Assembly (NCBI GenBank): GCA_001464575.1 | Contig: LNFE01000096.1 | Span: 1-64,000 of the forward strand | Source: Acidobacteria bacterium Ga0077553 | Lineage (GTDB): Bacteria; Acidobacteriota; Terriglobia; Bryobacterales; Bryobacteraceae | DNA: 64,000 bases | Direction: 5' to 3' | Part shown: in pieces, positions 1-9,685 of the stretch | How the letters are laid out: every line of letters starts with the position of its first letter | Numbering within the stretch: position 1 is the stretch's first letter | The notes under the pieces: generated by a model | The model's input: only the letters and a program-made list of their open reading frames with translations | Databases searched by the model: none | Told to the model about the DNA's origin: nothing | Position numbers and translations under genes: made by a program

Positions 1-99
1 GAACCCGGCTGGAACTACACCATCCAGCCACTCGCCAAGCCCAAAACCTTCGCCGCCGGCGCCCAAGGAGGCTCCTATGTGGGATTGGAGCCCGTCTAA
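1..99 (+). CDS. C-terminal end of an upstream protein (partial, unknown function)
   Basis: Open frame 1 from window start, ...KTFAAGAQGGSYVGLEPV*, stop TAA at 97-99. Confidence 0.55.
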   Translation, partial: EPGWNYTIQPLAKPKTFAAGAQGGSYVGLEPV

Positions 100-1558
100 A
101 GCCAACCTACGGCCGAAATCACCCCAGCGCAGTCTGCTGGCAGCGTCACCCCACAAACCCACGAAGCCCGGCTCGGCCCCACTCTGTCCAGAACCATGCC
201 CCGCCCCGGACCCCAGCATGCCACCCTCCGTCTGGGTCGCCGCCCATCTCGGCTTCACCCCCGATCCCGGCCAGGCCCGTTTCCTCGACTCGCTCGACAA
301 GCGCCTCGCCTTAGTCGGCTCCCGCCAGTCCGGTAAGTCGGAAACCGCCGGTGCCAAGGCCTTCTACCTCGGCTACCACCACCCGAAGACCGACTACCTC
401 CTCTTCGGCCGCGTCCGCCGCCACGCGACCATCCTCATCCAGCGCATCCGCGCCTTCGCCCGCCGCCTCGGCCTCCGGACCCACGCCGATCCCGATTTCC
501 CCGGCTCGCTCGTCCTCCCCAACGGCTCCCGCTTCTTCCCCTTCCCGGGCATCCCCGAGAACAACCGCGGACCCGCCGCCGCCACCGTCGTCATCATCGA
601 CGAAGCCGCCTTCGCCCATCCCGATCTCTTCGCCGCCGTCACCCCCATGGTCGCCACCACCCACGGCAGCATCTGGGCCCTCTCCTCGCCCAAAGGCCAA
701 ACCAACCTCTTCTACCAGATCTGCAACACCCCCGATAACGGCTGGACGGTCGTCCGCGCCCCGGCCGCCGAGTGCCCCCGCATCAGCCCGGAGTTCCTCG
801 CTGCCGAGCGCCAACTCCACGGCGAAGCCCTCTACGCCCAGGAGTACGAGTGCGCCTTCATCGCCGCCGCCACCCAGTTCCTCGACCGCGAAGTCATCGC
901 CCAGGCCCGTCTGCCCCACCAGCCAACCGGAGTCCCGTGTACCGGCTACACCGAGCTCTACATCGGCATCGACGTCGGCAAGCGCCAGGACCATACGGCC
1001 ATCGTCATCCTCGAATGCGCCTTCACCCGCAGCGAACATCGCCACGCCGCCACCCAGGAGTATCAAACCTCGGCCCACCTCTCGGTCCGCTACGCCGAGT
1101 CGCTCCCGCTGGGCACGGACCACCTGGATCTCCCCGGCCGCGTCCGGTCGATCCTGAACGCCCAGCCCGGACCCTATCGCCGGACCCACCTGATCATCGA
1201 CGCCACCGGCGAGAGCACGCTGATCGAGGTCCTCCGCCGCGACCGGAATCTCAAGGTTGACACCTTCCAACCCGCCGTCATCACCGGGGGCTACCAGACC
1301 AACCACCTCCCCGGAGGCTACACCGGCATTCCCAGGCCCGACCTTCTTACCCGTCTGCGAACGGCCTTGGGAGGCGAGAAGCTCAGCCTCCCCGAGGCCA
1401 CGCCCGGCGTCCCCAGCCTGGCGCACGAGCTCATCCACTTCCGCAGCGACGGCGGCCAGCCCGAGCACGACGACCTCGTCTTCGCCCTCGCCCTGGCCAC
1501 CTGGCAAGCCTTCTCCCACCACAAGGACAACTTCTATCCGCCCACCGGACGCCGCTAG
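77..1558 (+). CDS. Phage terminase large subunit-like ATPase/nuclease
   Basis: Walker A-like GSRQSGKS, Walker B VVIIDEAAF, RNase H-like nuclease motif YIGIDVGKRQDHTAIVIL; exact start uncertain. Confidence 0.75.
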   Translation: MWDWSPSKANLRPKSPQRSLLAASPHKPTKPGSAPLCPEPCPAPDPSMPPSVWVAAHLGFTPDPGQARFLDSLDKRLALVGSRQSGKSETAGAKAFYLGYHHPKTDYLLFGRVRRHATILIQRIRAFARRLGLRTHADPDFPGSLVLPNGSRFFPFPGIPENNRGPAAATVVIIDEAAFAHPDLFAAVTPMVATTHGSIWALSSPKGQTNLFYQICNTPDNGWTVVRAPAAECPRISPEFLAAERQLHGEALYAQEYECAFIAAATQFLDREVIAQARLPHQPTGVPCTGYTELYIGIDVGKRQDHTAIVILECAFTRSEHRHAATQEYQTSAHLSVRYAESLPLGTDHLDLPGRVRSILNAQPGPYRRTHLIIDATGESTLIEVLRRDRNLKVDTFQPAVITGGYQTNHLPGGYTGIPRPDLLTRLRTALGGEKLSLPEATPGVPSLAHELIHFRSDGGQPEHDDLVFALALATWQAFSHHKDNFYPPTGRR

Positions 1559-1575
1559 TATACTGGGGCTCGACC

Positions 1576-2442
1576 ATGCGCCTCCTCGCCTTCCTCATCG
1601 CCCTCACCCTCTCCGCCGCCGAGCCTCGCCCGCCCAAGCTCATCGACGCCCACGTCCACTACAACGGCGACCCCGCCTTCCTCACCAAATTCCTCGCCAA
1701 GCTCGAGTCCGTCGACGGTCAGGCCCTCCTCATCGCCCAGCCCAAAGACATCCCCGCCATCAAGGAGTTCACCGCCGCCCACCCCGGCCGCTTCCACGGC
1801 CTCGGCCAAATGTCCCTCGACCATCCGGACGCCATCAAGCTCGTCGACGAGTTCCACAACGCCGGCTTCCGCGGTCTCGGCGAACTCACCGGTCCTGAAT
1901 ACTCCTTCGACGATCGCCGCTACTGGCCCATCTACGAGCGCGCCGAAAAGTACGGCATGATCATCATGTTCCACACCGGCATCGTCAACCGCCGCAACTT
2001 CGCCGAGCCCATGAACGTCTCCTCGGACCGCATGCGGGTCTCGACGCTGGACCTCATCGCCCGCCGCTTCCCCAAGCTCACCCTCATCGCCGCGCACCTC
2101 GGCAACCCCGATTACGAATGGGCCGCCGAGATTGGCCGCTGGAACCCCAACCTCCTCTTCGATGTCTCCGGCTCCACCCTCTATAAGAAGCAGGCCGACC
2201 TCACCTTCTTCAAGTCCATTTTCTGGTGGGACAACGTCGTCAGCCCCCACACCCCCAAATCCAACGTCAGCGCCTTTGAAAAGCTGGTCTTCGGCTCCGA
2301 CGTCTTCGGCGGCGAAATCGCCGAATTCGACCGCGAACTCGACCTCTACAAGAAGCTCCTCGCCGTCTGCGGCGTCGCCCCGGCCTCCCAGGAAAACATC
2401 TTCCACGGCACCCTCTGGAAGGTCCTTCAGCGGAAGAACTAG
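1576..2442 (+). CDS. Amidohydrolase family (TIM-barrel metal-dependent hydrolase)
   Basis: IDAHVHYNGD near N-terminus, signal-like N-terminus, TLIAAHLGNPDYEW motif. Confidence 0.8.
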   Translation: MRLLAFLIALTLSAAEPRPPKLIDAHVHYNGDPAFLTKFLAKLESVDGQALLIAQPKDIPAIKEFTAAHPGRFHGLGQMSLDHPDAIKLVDEFHNAGFRGLGELTGPEYSFDDRRYWPIYERAEKYGMIIMFHTGIVNRRNFAEPMNVSSDRMRVSTLDLIARRFPKLTLIAAHLGNPDYEWAAEIGRWNPNLLFDVSGSTLYKKQADLTFFKSIFWWDNVVSPHTPKSNVSAFEKLVFGSDVFGGEIAEFDRELDLYKKLLAVCGVAPASQENIFHGTLWKVLQRKN

Positions 2443-2451
2443 CCCCGCCGC

Positions 2452-3090
2452 CTAGCTGATAAACCCGTTCCGGATCGCGAACCGCACCAGGTCTCCCGTC
2501 GAGTGCAGGTTCAGTTTCTCCATCAGCCGTCCGCGGTGGGCCTCGACGGTATAGACGCTCAGGCTCAGCTGGTTGGCAATGTCCTTGTTCGTCTTCCCCT
2601 CGGCGATCAGTTGCAGCACCTCCCGCTCCCGCGCCGTCAACAGGTCCACCGGGTTCGTCACGTGCCGCCGGTAGTCCGCCAGCACGGCGTCCGCCACCGA
2701 AGGGCTCAGGTACGCCTCCCCGCGCGCCACCGCCCGCACGGCGTCCAGTAGCGCATCGTCGTCGGCGTCCTTCACCAGGTACCCCTTCGCTCCCGCCTTC
2801 AGCATCTCCCGCACATACACCGCGTCCCGATGCATGCTCAGCGCCAACACCCGGCACCGCGGCACCGTCTCGGCAATCCGCCGCGCCCCCTCAATGCCGT
2901 TCAGCCCCTCCATGTTGACGTCCATGATCACGACGTCCGGCTGCGTCCGCTCGGCCTCTTCCACCGCCTCCAGCCCGTTCTTGCCCTCCGCCACCACCTC
3001 CATGTCCGGCTGCGCGCTGAGAATCATCCGGATGCCCCGCCGGACCACCGTGTGGTCATCCACCAAAAGAATGCGTATCGTCTTGCCCAT
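2452..3090 (-). CDS. LuxR/NarL-family response regulator
   Basis: Receiver domain (RILLVDDHTVVRRGI, DVVIMDVNM) plus C-terminal HTH (LTAREREVLQLIAEGKTNKDIANQLSLSVYTVEAHRGRLMEKL). Confidence 0.93.
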   Translation of the reverse strand: MGKTIRILLVDDHTVVRRGIRMILSAQPDMEVVAEGKNGLEAVEEAERTQPDVVIMDVNMEGLNGIEGARRIAETVPRCRVLALSMHRDAVYVREMLKAGAKGYLVKDADDDALLDAVRAVARGEAYLSPSVADAVLADYRRHVTNPVDLLTAREREVLQLIAEGKTNKDIANQLSLSVYTVEAHRGRLMEKLNLHSTGDLVRFAIRNGFIS

Positions 3091-3093
3091 CCC

Positions 3094-4059
3094 TTACCGT
3101 CCTTCGGCGTACCGCACCGGCGCCTGCACTTCCACCTGCAATCCTCCGGCGGGCGCCTTCTGAAAGGTCAGGCTCCCCCCAATGTGCCGCGCCCGGGCCC
3201 GCATCCCCACCAGCCCCAAACTCAGTTGCCGATCCTTCGCTTCTGTCATCCCCCGGCCGTTATCGATCACCCGCAGCGCCACCTGGTCGCCCGTTACTGC
3301 CAATTCCACCTGCACCGCCTTCGCCCCGGAATGCCGCGCCACGTTCGTCAACGCCTCCTGCGCAATCCGGAATAGGTGCGTCTCCTGCGCCTCGTCGAGG
3401 CGCGTCGGGCACTGCGAGCTGTAGTGAACACGGATCTGCGTCCGCTCCGCGAAGCGCTCCGTCAACCACCGCAGCCCGGCGTCCAGTCCGAAGTCGTCCA
3501 GAATCACCGGCCGCAGCAGCTGCGACAGCTCCCGCACCGCCCCCAGCGTCTCCTCCAGAATGCCGACGCACTCCGCCTTGCTCTCTTCAAAGCCCCGTCC
3601 GTCCATCCGCTTCAGCATGCTCTTCAGGCCCGTCAAGGACTGCCCCAACTCATCGTGCATCTCGTGCGAAAACCGCCGCGCCACCACCTCCTGGTCTTGC
3701 AGCATCTGCCACGAGACCTGTTCCAACTCCTCGGCCTGCCACTCCATCCTCCGGAACGCCCGCCGCGTCGCGTACACCGTCACCACCGCGCACCCCACCG
3801 CCATCACCAGGCAGACCCCCAGCACAATCTCCAACTCATCCAGCAGCCGCTGCGACTGCTCCTCAATCTGGCTTTCCAACTCGGCCCCGCGCCCGGAGCT
3901 CACAAAGTGGCCGCGCACCAACTCCTGCGCGTTCTCGTGGATCGATCGCGAACCCTGGTAGCCCACGTAGGCCGCTGCAATCACCAGCATCACGACAATC
4001 GCGAAGCCCAGGGCCAGGATGCGCGACACGTTCTGCTGTGTAAGCCAACTCGGTGCCAT
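3094..4059 (-). CDS. Sensor histidine kinase (HisKA_3/NarX-DegS type)
   Basis: SHEMHDELGQSLTGLKSML dimerisation box, EALTNVARHSGA, DNGRGM; two TM segments; adjacent to response regulator. Confidence 0.92.
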   Translation of the reverse strand: MAPSWLTQQNVSRILALGFAIVVMLVIAAAYVGYQGSRSIHENAQELVRGHFVSSGRGAELESQIEEQSQRLLDELEIVLGVCLVMAVGCAVVTVYATRRAFRRMEWQAEELEQVSWQMLQDQEVVARRFSHEMHDELGQSLTGLKSMLKRMDGRGFEESKAECVGILEETLGAVRELSQLLRPVILDDFGLDAGLRWLTERFAERTQIRVHYSSQCPTRLDEAQETHLFRIAQEALTNVARHSGAKAVQVELAVTGDQVALRVIDNGRGMTEAKDRQLSLGLVGMRARARHIGGSLTFQKAPAGGLQVEVQAPVRYAEGR

Positions 4060-4068
4060 CGCTTCAGT

Positions 4069-5283
4069 CTACAGGTGAAGTTCCACAAACACCGTGCAAA
4101 ACGTAGCACCCGTTCCGCCGCGCGCCTCTTCAAGAAAGCGACCCACGAATAAGTGCGCGAATTGTGCGCCAACGCTCGAGTAGCGCGATAGGCGGATGTC
4201 CGCCAGCAGATCCAACTCCGGCCCCACGTCGGTGTGCCGCGCCCCTCCCGTCACCGCGGGCACCAGCAGCGCCCCGTTGGCGGCGTAAAGCCCACTCCGG
4301 CTGGACGCCAGCCAGAACGAATGGCCCTCGGCCTTCAACACCAACCGTTTGGACGGCTGAATCCACACGCCCCCCCGCACATTCCGGGTGTTCCGCCGGC
4401 CAATCTGGTCCGCCACGCCGTAGATCCCGTGGTTGGTCGGGTAGAGCTGATCCAGATTCGGGGAAGCGTAGTTCGCCTCTCCCAGCAGCGTCGGCTGCCA
4501 GCGCCGCTCCCGGAAATGCCGCTTGATCTGCACGGTTCCCGCCCACTCCCGGGCACTCTGCCCCAAGCTCTCGAGCTCAAAGCTCCACCGCTGCCCGCCC
4601 GTGCCGGCGGCTCGCAACCCGTACGTCCAATTGTGGTTCAGTCCCGTCCGCAGCAGCAGATACGGCTCCACCTTCGCTCCACTCACCCAGGATTCAAACG
4701 ACCCGTAGATCCCATGTAGATTATTGCCATCCCGGTGATGGTCCCAGGTATCCGTGCTGTTCATCACCACCGAGCTCGAAAACACGTCCACACGATCGTT
4801 CTTGTGGTGAATCCCTAGCCTCACCGCGTCAAATACCCTGGCCGTATTGCCCCACTCCGCCGCGCCAATCACCCGTTCGGAGCCAAAGATCAGCCGCTGG
4901 CGGCCCGCTTTCACGTCCCACCAGCCGTCCTCCCGCCCCACCCGCACATAAGCCTGCCGGACGTCGGCCGTGTCCTTCACGGCCGCATTCGCCGGAAAGT
5001 AGTGCGCCGCCCGCGAATCTTGAAACTCGCCGAAAATGGCGAGCCAGGGTGTCGGCTGCAGCGCCGCTTCCAGCCGGTAGCGTTGGAGCAGGTAGTCCTG
5101 GTCGCTGTGCTCGGCGCGGTACCGCACCTGCGCCCCCAGCGTCACCCAACTCGGCAAGTGGGTGTTCAGCGGACCTCGGTCCTCCTCCCCGTAGACCGGA
5201 AACGGAAGAACCATCAGGAACAGTGCGGCAAGTCGCAAAAAGATCATAGGCTTCTTCCCCAGCCTAACGGCGAACCTTCTCAT
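4069..5283 (-). CDS. Alginate-export-family outer-membrane beta-barrel protein
   Basis: Signal peptide then GAQVRYRAEHSDQDYLLQRYRLEAALQPTPWLAIFGEFQDSR pattern; start chosen at internal ATG 5283. Confidence 0.7.
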   Translation of the reverse strand: MRRFAVRLGKKPMIFLRLAALFLMVLPFPVYGEEDRGPLNTHLPSWVTLGAQVRYRAEHSDQDYLLQRYRLEAALQPTPWLAIFGEFQDSRAAHYFPANAAVKDTADVRQAYVRVGREDGWWDVKAGRQRLIFGSERVIGAAEWGNTARVFDAVRLGIHHKNDRVDVFSSSVVMNSTDTWDHHRDGNNLHGIYGSFESWVSGAKVEPYLLLRTGLNHNWTYGLRAAGTGGQRWSFELESLGQSAREWAGTVQIKRHFRERRWQPTLLGEANYASPNLDQLYPTNHGIYGVADQIGRRNTRNVRGGVWIQPSKRLVLKAEGHSFWLASSRSGLYAANGALLVPAVTGGARHTDVGPELDLLADIRLSRYSSVGAQFAHLFVGRFLEEARGGTGATFCTVFVELHL

Positions 5284-5384
5284 TTCTGCGCCACCCCCCA
5301 GAATCGGTGTCCCCACTGCCCTCGAGACGGGATGGGACTTCCCGGTCGAAAACGGCAAGCTGGATAGCACGGAGAGTTCAAGTT

Positions 5385-6971
5385 ATGTTCCCTAGCACAT
5401 GGAAGGCCGACCTCGGCTCCGGTTTCCTCGTCTTCCTCATCGCCCTTCCGCTCTGCCTCGGCATCTCGATGGCCAGCGGATTCCCTCCCACAGCAGGAAT
5501 CCTTACTGCCGTCATCGGCGGACTCATCGTCTCTTTCGCCGGCAGCGCCCGGCTGACTATCAAGGGACCGGCCGCCGGACTCATCGTCATCGCGCTCGGC
5601 GCTGTCACCGAGTTGGGCGCCGGGAACAATGTCCTCGGATACAAGAGGGCGCTCGCGGTTGTCGTGGCTGCCGGAGTTATCCAGATCCTCTTCGCGCTTT
5701 GCAAAGCCGGCGCCGTCGGCGACCTCATGCCCCCCTCGGTGGTTCACGGGATGCTCGCCGCCATCGGCGTCATCATCATCTCAAAGCAAACCCACGTCGC
5801 CCTCGGCGTCATCCCCCAGGGCAAAGAGCCGCTCCATCTGCTCGCCGAAATCCCGCACAGCATCCTCAACCTCAATCCCGAGGTCTGCTTCATCGGGTTC
5901 CTCTCTCTCCTGATCCTGTTCGGCCTGCCGCTCCTCAAGTTCAAGTGGATTCGCCAGATTCCCGGTCCCATGATCGTTCTACTTGCCGCCGTCCCTCTCG
6001 GCCTCTACTTCGACCTCGAACACGAACACAACTATGTCCTCTCGAACCACCTCTTCCACGTCGGCCCGAACTTTCTGATCCGCCTCCCTGGCTCCCTCGC
6101 CAGCACCATCGCCTTCCCGGACTTCTCGGCCATCTTCTCGGCTGCCTCCCTCAAGTACATCGTGATGTTCGCCCTCGTCGGCAGCATCGAGTCTCTGCTT
6201 AGCGTCTCTGCGGTCGACTCTCTCGACCCCGAAAAGCGCTCCAGCGACATGAACAAGGATCTCCTCGCCACCGGCATCGGGAACACCCTCGCCGGCGCCC
6301 TCGGCGGTCTGCCCATGATCTCTGAAATCGTCCGCAGCAAAGCGAATATCGACAACGGCGCCAAAACCCATTGGTCGAACTTCTTCCATGGCATGTTCCT
6401 CCTGCTCTCCCTTGCGCTCATCCCAAATCTCCTCCAGGAAATCCCGCTGGCCGCCTTGGCTGGTATGCTCATCTACACCGGCTTCCGCTTGGCTTCCCCG
6501 AAGGAATTCGCGCACGTCTACAAAATCGGTCCGGAGCAACTCGTGCTCTTTGTCGTCACCCTGGTCGTCACTCTCGCTTCCGATCTGCTCATCGGCGTCG
6601 GCGTGGGGATGCTGCTCAAAGTCGCTCTTCACCTGAAAAACGGCGCCCGGCTCCGCTCCCTCTTCCGGGCGATCGTCGAAGAAGAACGCAACGAGGGAGA
6701 ACTCATCCTTCGCGTTCATGAAGCCGCAATCTATACCAACTTCCTCGGTCTCAAACGCCGGCTGCTGAATCTCGACGAAAGCATCACGACAGTCGTCATT
6801 GATTTCGAAAACGCCTGGGTCGTCGACCACACTGTCCTCGAGAAACTGCACATGATCGAACGGAGCTGGACCAATCGCCGGCTGGTCCTCATCGGCCTCG
6901 ACGGCCACGAAAAGAGCTCCGATCATCACTTGGCCGCTCGCCGCCGCCCCCGCCCTCTGGGGGCGGCATAA
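5385..6971 (+). CDS. SulP-family anion transporter (candidate bicarbonate transporter)
   Basis: FLIALPLCLGISMASGFPPTAGILTAVIGG; multiple TMs; C-terminal STAS-like region; start at ATG 5385 preceded by GGAGAG; overlaps dabA start. Confidence 0.87.
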   Translation: MFPSTWKADLGSGFLVFLIALPLCLGISMASGFPPTAGILTAVIGGLIVSFAGSARLTIKGPAAGLIVIALGAVTELGAGNNVLGYKRALAVVVAAGVIQILFALCKAGAVGDLMPPSVVHGMLAAIGVIIISKQTHVALGVIPQGKEPLHLLAEIPHSILNLNPEVCFIGFLSLLILFGLPLLKFKWIRQIPGPMIVLLAAVPLGLYFDLEHEHNYVLSNHLFHVGPNFLIRLPGSLASTIAFPDFSAIFSAASLKYIVMFALVGSIESLLSVSAVDSLDPEKRSSDMNKDLLATGIGNTLAGALGGLPMISEIVRSKANIDNGAKTHWSNFFHGMFLLLSLALIPNLLQEIPLAALAGMLIYTGFRLASPKEFAHVYKIGPEQLVLFVVTLVVTLASDLLIGVGVGMLLKVALHLKNGARLRSLFRAIVEEERNEGELILRVHEAAIYTNFLGLKRRLLNLDESITTVVIDFENAWVVDHTVLEKLHMIERSWTNRRLVLIGLDGHEKSSDHHLAARRRPRPLGAA

Positions 6972-9685
6972 TGTCCCACGCGCAGGGGCCCATCGGCGTC
7001 TTCATTCACCACAACACGCTGCACGCTTTTCAGCATCTGCCTTTTGAAACCGCTGTCTGCGAAGCCGCCAAGCTCTTCGGGACCGAACCGTACTGGACCG
7101 AAGAACTCTATCGCAACGCGATGAACCGGAAACGGATTCGCGCAGAAGACATCTATGCAGTGCTCTCGCGCGAGCCAGGCTCTGACGTCATCCCCGGCCT
7201 GCACCGCCGCGAACTGCGCTTCTCCCTGCTTCTGCCAGGTATCCGCACCTTCGATGCCGCCAGCGTTGCCTGGCGCATCGAGGACGGCGACTTGGCGGCG
7301 GACTTTCGCTCGCCTGCTCACCGGGCTCTCTTTGACGCTGTGGTACGCCGCACCGAAGACGCCCAGCTTCCGCCCTGCGAGCCGCAGCGACCCGTCGATG
7401 ATCTGATCCATCCCTGGCTCATCCGGCTCTCCGCGGCCTTCCTCGACCAAGGGCTCTCCTATTGGCCCATGCCTGGCCGCGAACTCGGTTTCTACGGGGC
7501 CGTCCGCGAACTGCTCACCCAACCTGCGGCTCTCCTGCCCCCGGCCCTGGCTGGCCTCGAGCGAGCCTTTCGCAGGCAAAAGGAGCGCAATCTCGACGCC
7601 CACGGTGTAGTTCTCGACATGCTCGGCCCGGATTCGGCCAACTGGGAGGCCACCCTCCGCGACGAGCTCTTGGCTCTGCCTGGTTGGGCCGGGCTGTTCT
7701 CTCAACTGGCGAACAATCCCGCACTATTTCCCCACTTCCCGGTCCCGTGTACGCGGCTCCATTTCCTCGCCGTGCGGCTCACTATGGTGGCCGTGGCCAC
7801 CACCCATCTCGACGCCCAACCACCGGCCCCCTTGCCCAGTCCGGAAGGCGTTCGTCTCGCCCGTGCCGCAACAATCTATGATGCCGCCCGGCTCGTCCGC
7901 CTGAACGCCGCCACTGTGGCGGAATGGCCTGAATCGGTCTGGGCGCGGTTCGTCCACGAAGTCGACGCCTTTGACCAACTCGAACGCCGTCGTCTCTACC
8001 ACTTGGCCTACGAACGCTGGCACGAACAGCACGTTCTGCTCGGACTTGCGAACCATCGCCGTGACATCTCCCTGACGCCACCCCGCATCCCTCCCGCCGC
8101 CCAAGTGTTCTTTTGTATCGACGAGCGGGAAGAATCCATGCGGCGCGCTCTCGAAGAGGTCGACCCTCGCGTCGAAACATTCGGCGCCGCCGGCTTCTTT
8201 GGCGTGGCGGTTGACTATAAAGGCATCGACGACGCCCGTGGAGTAGCCCTTTGCCCGGTCGTCGTCAAACCACAGCATGCGGTCCGCGAACAGCCGACCT
8301 CCGAGGATAACCACCTCCACCAGAAACGCGAAGGGCGTCGCCGCGTCTGGGCGCGCCTGCTCCGCAACGCATCGATCGGCTCCCGCTCCCTCGTCCGTGG
8401 CGCTCTCTCCACTGCCGTGCTCGGCACCCTTTCCGCCGTCCCTCTCATCACCCGAGTCCTGGCCCCACGCCAGTACGGCAAGCTGCGCGACGCTCTCAAT
8501 CGCGCCTTCCTCCCGGAACCCCGCACCGAACTCGTCCTCATGCGGGATGACGCTCGCTTCCAAGAGGCCGTCGCAGGGATGTTCCTCGGCTTCGCCGATT
8601 CCGAGAAGGCCGATCGCGTGGCCGGTGTCCTCGCCCCTGTGGGCCTCACCACGAATTTCGCCCGGCTCGTTGTGCTGCTCGGCCACGGGTCCACGTCGCT
8701 AAACAATCCTCACGAGTCGGCCTACGACTGTGGCGCCTGTGGCGGGCGCCGTGGCGGCCCCAACGCCCGAATCTTCGCACACATGGCCAATCGGCCCGCC
8801 ATCCGCGCGGCGCTCGCGGATCGTGGCATTCACATTCCGGACACGACCTGGTTTGTCGGCGGAGACCACGATACCTGCAGCGACGCCATCGAGCTGTTCG
8901 ACCTCGATGCGGTTCCTGCCTCGCATCAACCCGACCTAACCACGTTGCGCGCCTCCCTGGATCTGGCCCGCGCGGCTAACGCCCGCGAACGCGCTCGCCG
9001 CTTTGAGTCCTGCCCAACCGGCGTGACCCCGTCGCAGGCTTTGCATCACGTTGAAGAACGCTCCGAACATTTGGCTCAACCGCGCCAGGAATGCGGCCAC
9101 GCCACCAACGCCGTCTGCGTCGTCGGCCGCCGCCAGATCACGCGCGACCTGTTCCTCGACCGCCGCGCCTTCCTCGTCTCCTACGATCCGTCTCACGACC
9201 CCGAGTCGCAGAATCTAGCCCGTCTGCTGAGCGCGGTGGTTCCCGTCTGCGCGGGGATCAATCTTGAGTATTACTTTTCCTCCGTCGACAACGAACGCTA
9301 CGGCTGCGGCTCCAAGCTACCCCACAACGTCACCGGCCTTATCGGCGTTATGGACGGCCAAGGCAGCGACCTCCGCACCGGCCTCCCTCTGCAGATGGTT
9401 GAAATTCATGAACCAGTGCGTATTCTCTTCGTGATAGAAACCACCGCGGAAGCTTTGGAGAAAGTGCTTGCCGCCAATTCAGCCGTGAACGAATTTGTGG
9501 TCAACCGCTGGATCCGGGTTGCCATCATGCACCCGGTCACGGGCCAGATCCAAGTTCGGCGGGACCATGGCTATGAAGATCTCGATGGCGTCGCCGCCCG
9601 GCTTCCGAAGTTCGCTTCTTCGCATCAGTGGTATTCGGGCCACCTCGACCATCTCCCGCTCGCGGTCATCCGAGGAGAATCATGA
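6971..9685 (+). CDS. dabA: DabA-like inorganic carbon transporter subunit (DUF2309/UPF0753)
   Basis: Full-length 904 aa; conserved VFFCIDEREESMRRALEE (C-x-D) and VLLGHGSTSLNNPHESAYDCGACGG (His/Cys) motifs. Confidence 0.88.
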   Translation: MSHAQGPIGVFIHHNTLHAFQHLPFETAVCEAAKLFGTEPYWTEELYRNAMNRKRIRAEDIYAVLSREPGSDVIPGLHRRELRFSLLLPGIRTFDAASVAWRIEDGDLAADFRSPAHRALFDAVVRRTEDAQLPPCEPQRPVDDLIHPWLIRLSAAFLDQGLSYWPMPGRELGFYGAVRELLTQPAALLPPALAGLERAFRRQKERNLDAHGVVLDMLGPDSANWEATLRDELLALPGWAGLFSQLANNPALFPHFPVPCTRLHFLAVRLTMVAVATTHLDAQPPAPLPSPEGVRLARAATIYDAARLVRLNAATVAEWPESVWARFVHEVDAFDQLERRRLYHLAYERWHEQHVLLGLANHRRDISLTPPRIPPAAQVFFCIDEREESMRRALEEVDPRVETFGAAGFFGVAVDYKGIDDARGVALCPVVVKPQHAVREQPTSEDNHLHQKREGRRRVWARLLRNASIGSRSLVRGALSTAVLGTLSAVPLITRVLAPRQYGKLRDALNRAFLPEPRTELVLMRDDARFQEAVAGMFLGFADSEKADRVAGVLAPVGLTTNFARLVVLLGHGSTSLNNPHESAYDCGACGGRRGGPNARIFAHMANRPAIRAALADRGIHIPDTTWFVGGDHDTCSDAIELFDLDAVPASHQPDLTTLRASLDLARAANARERARRFESCPTGVTPSQALHHVEERSEHLAQPRQECGHATNAVCVVGRRQITRDLFLDRRAFLVSYDPSHDPESQNLARLLSAVVPVCAGINLEYYFSSVDNERYGCGSKLPHNVTGLIGVMDGQGSDLRTGLPLQMVEIHEPVRILFVIETTAEALEKVLAANSAVNEFVVNRWIRVAIMHPVTGQIQVRRDHGYEDLDGVAARLPKFASSHQWYSGHLDHLPLAVIRGES

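Noticed and set aside
311-1522. Long ORFs antisense to the terminase (403 aa) and many similar long ORFs opposite known genes
   Set aside because: High-GC shadow ORFs; low-complexity Gly/Ala/Asp/Arg-rich translations opposite clearly conserved proteins.
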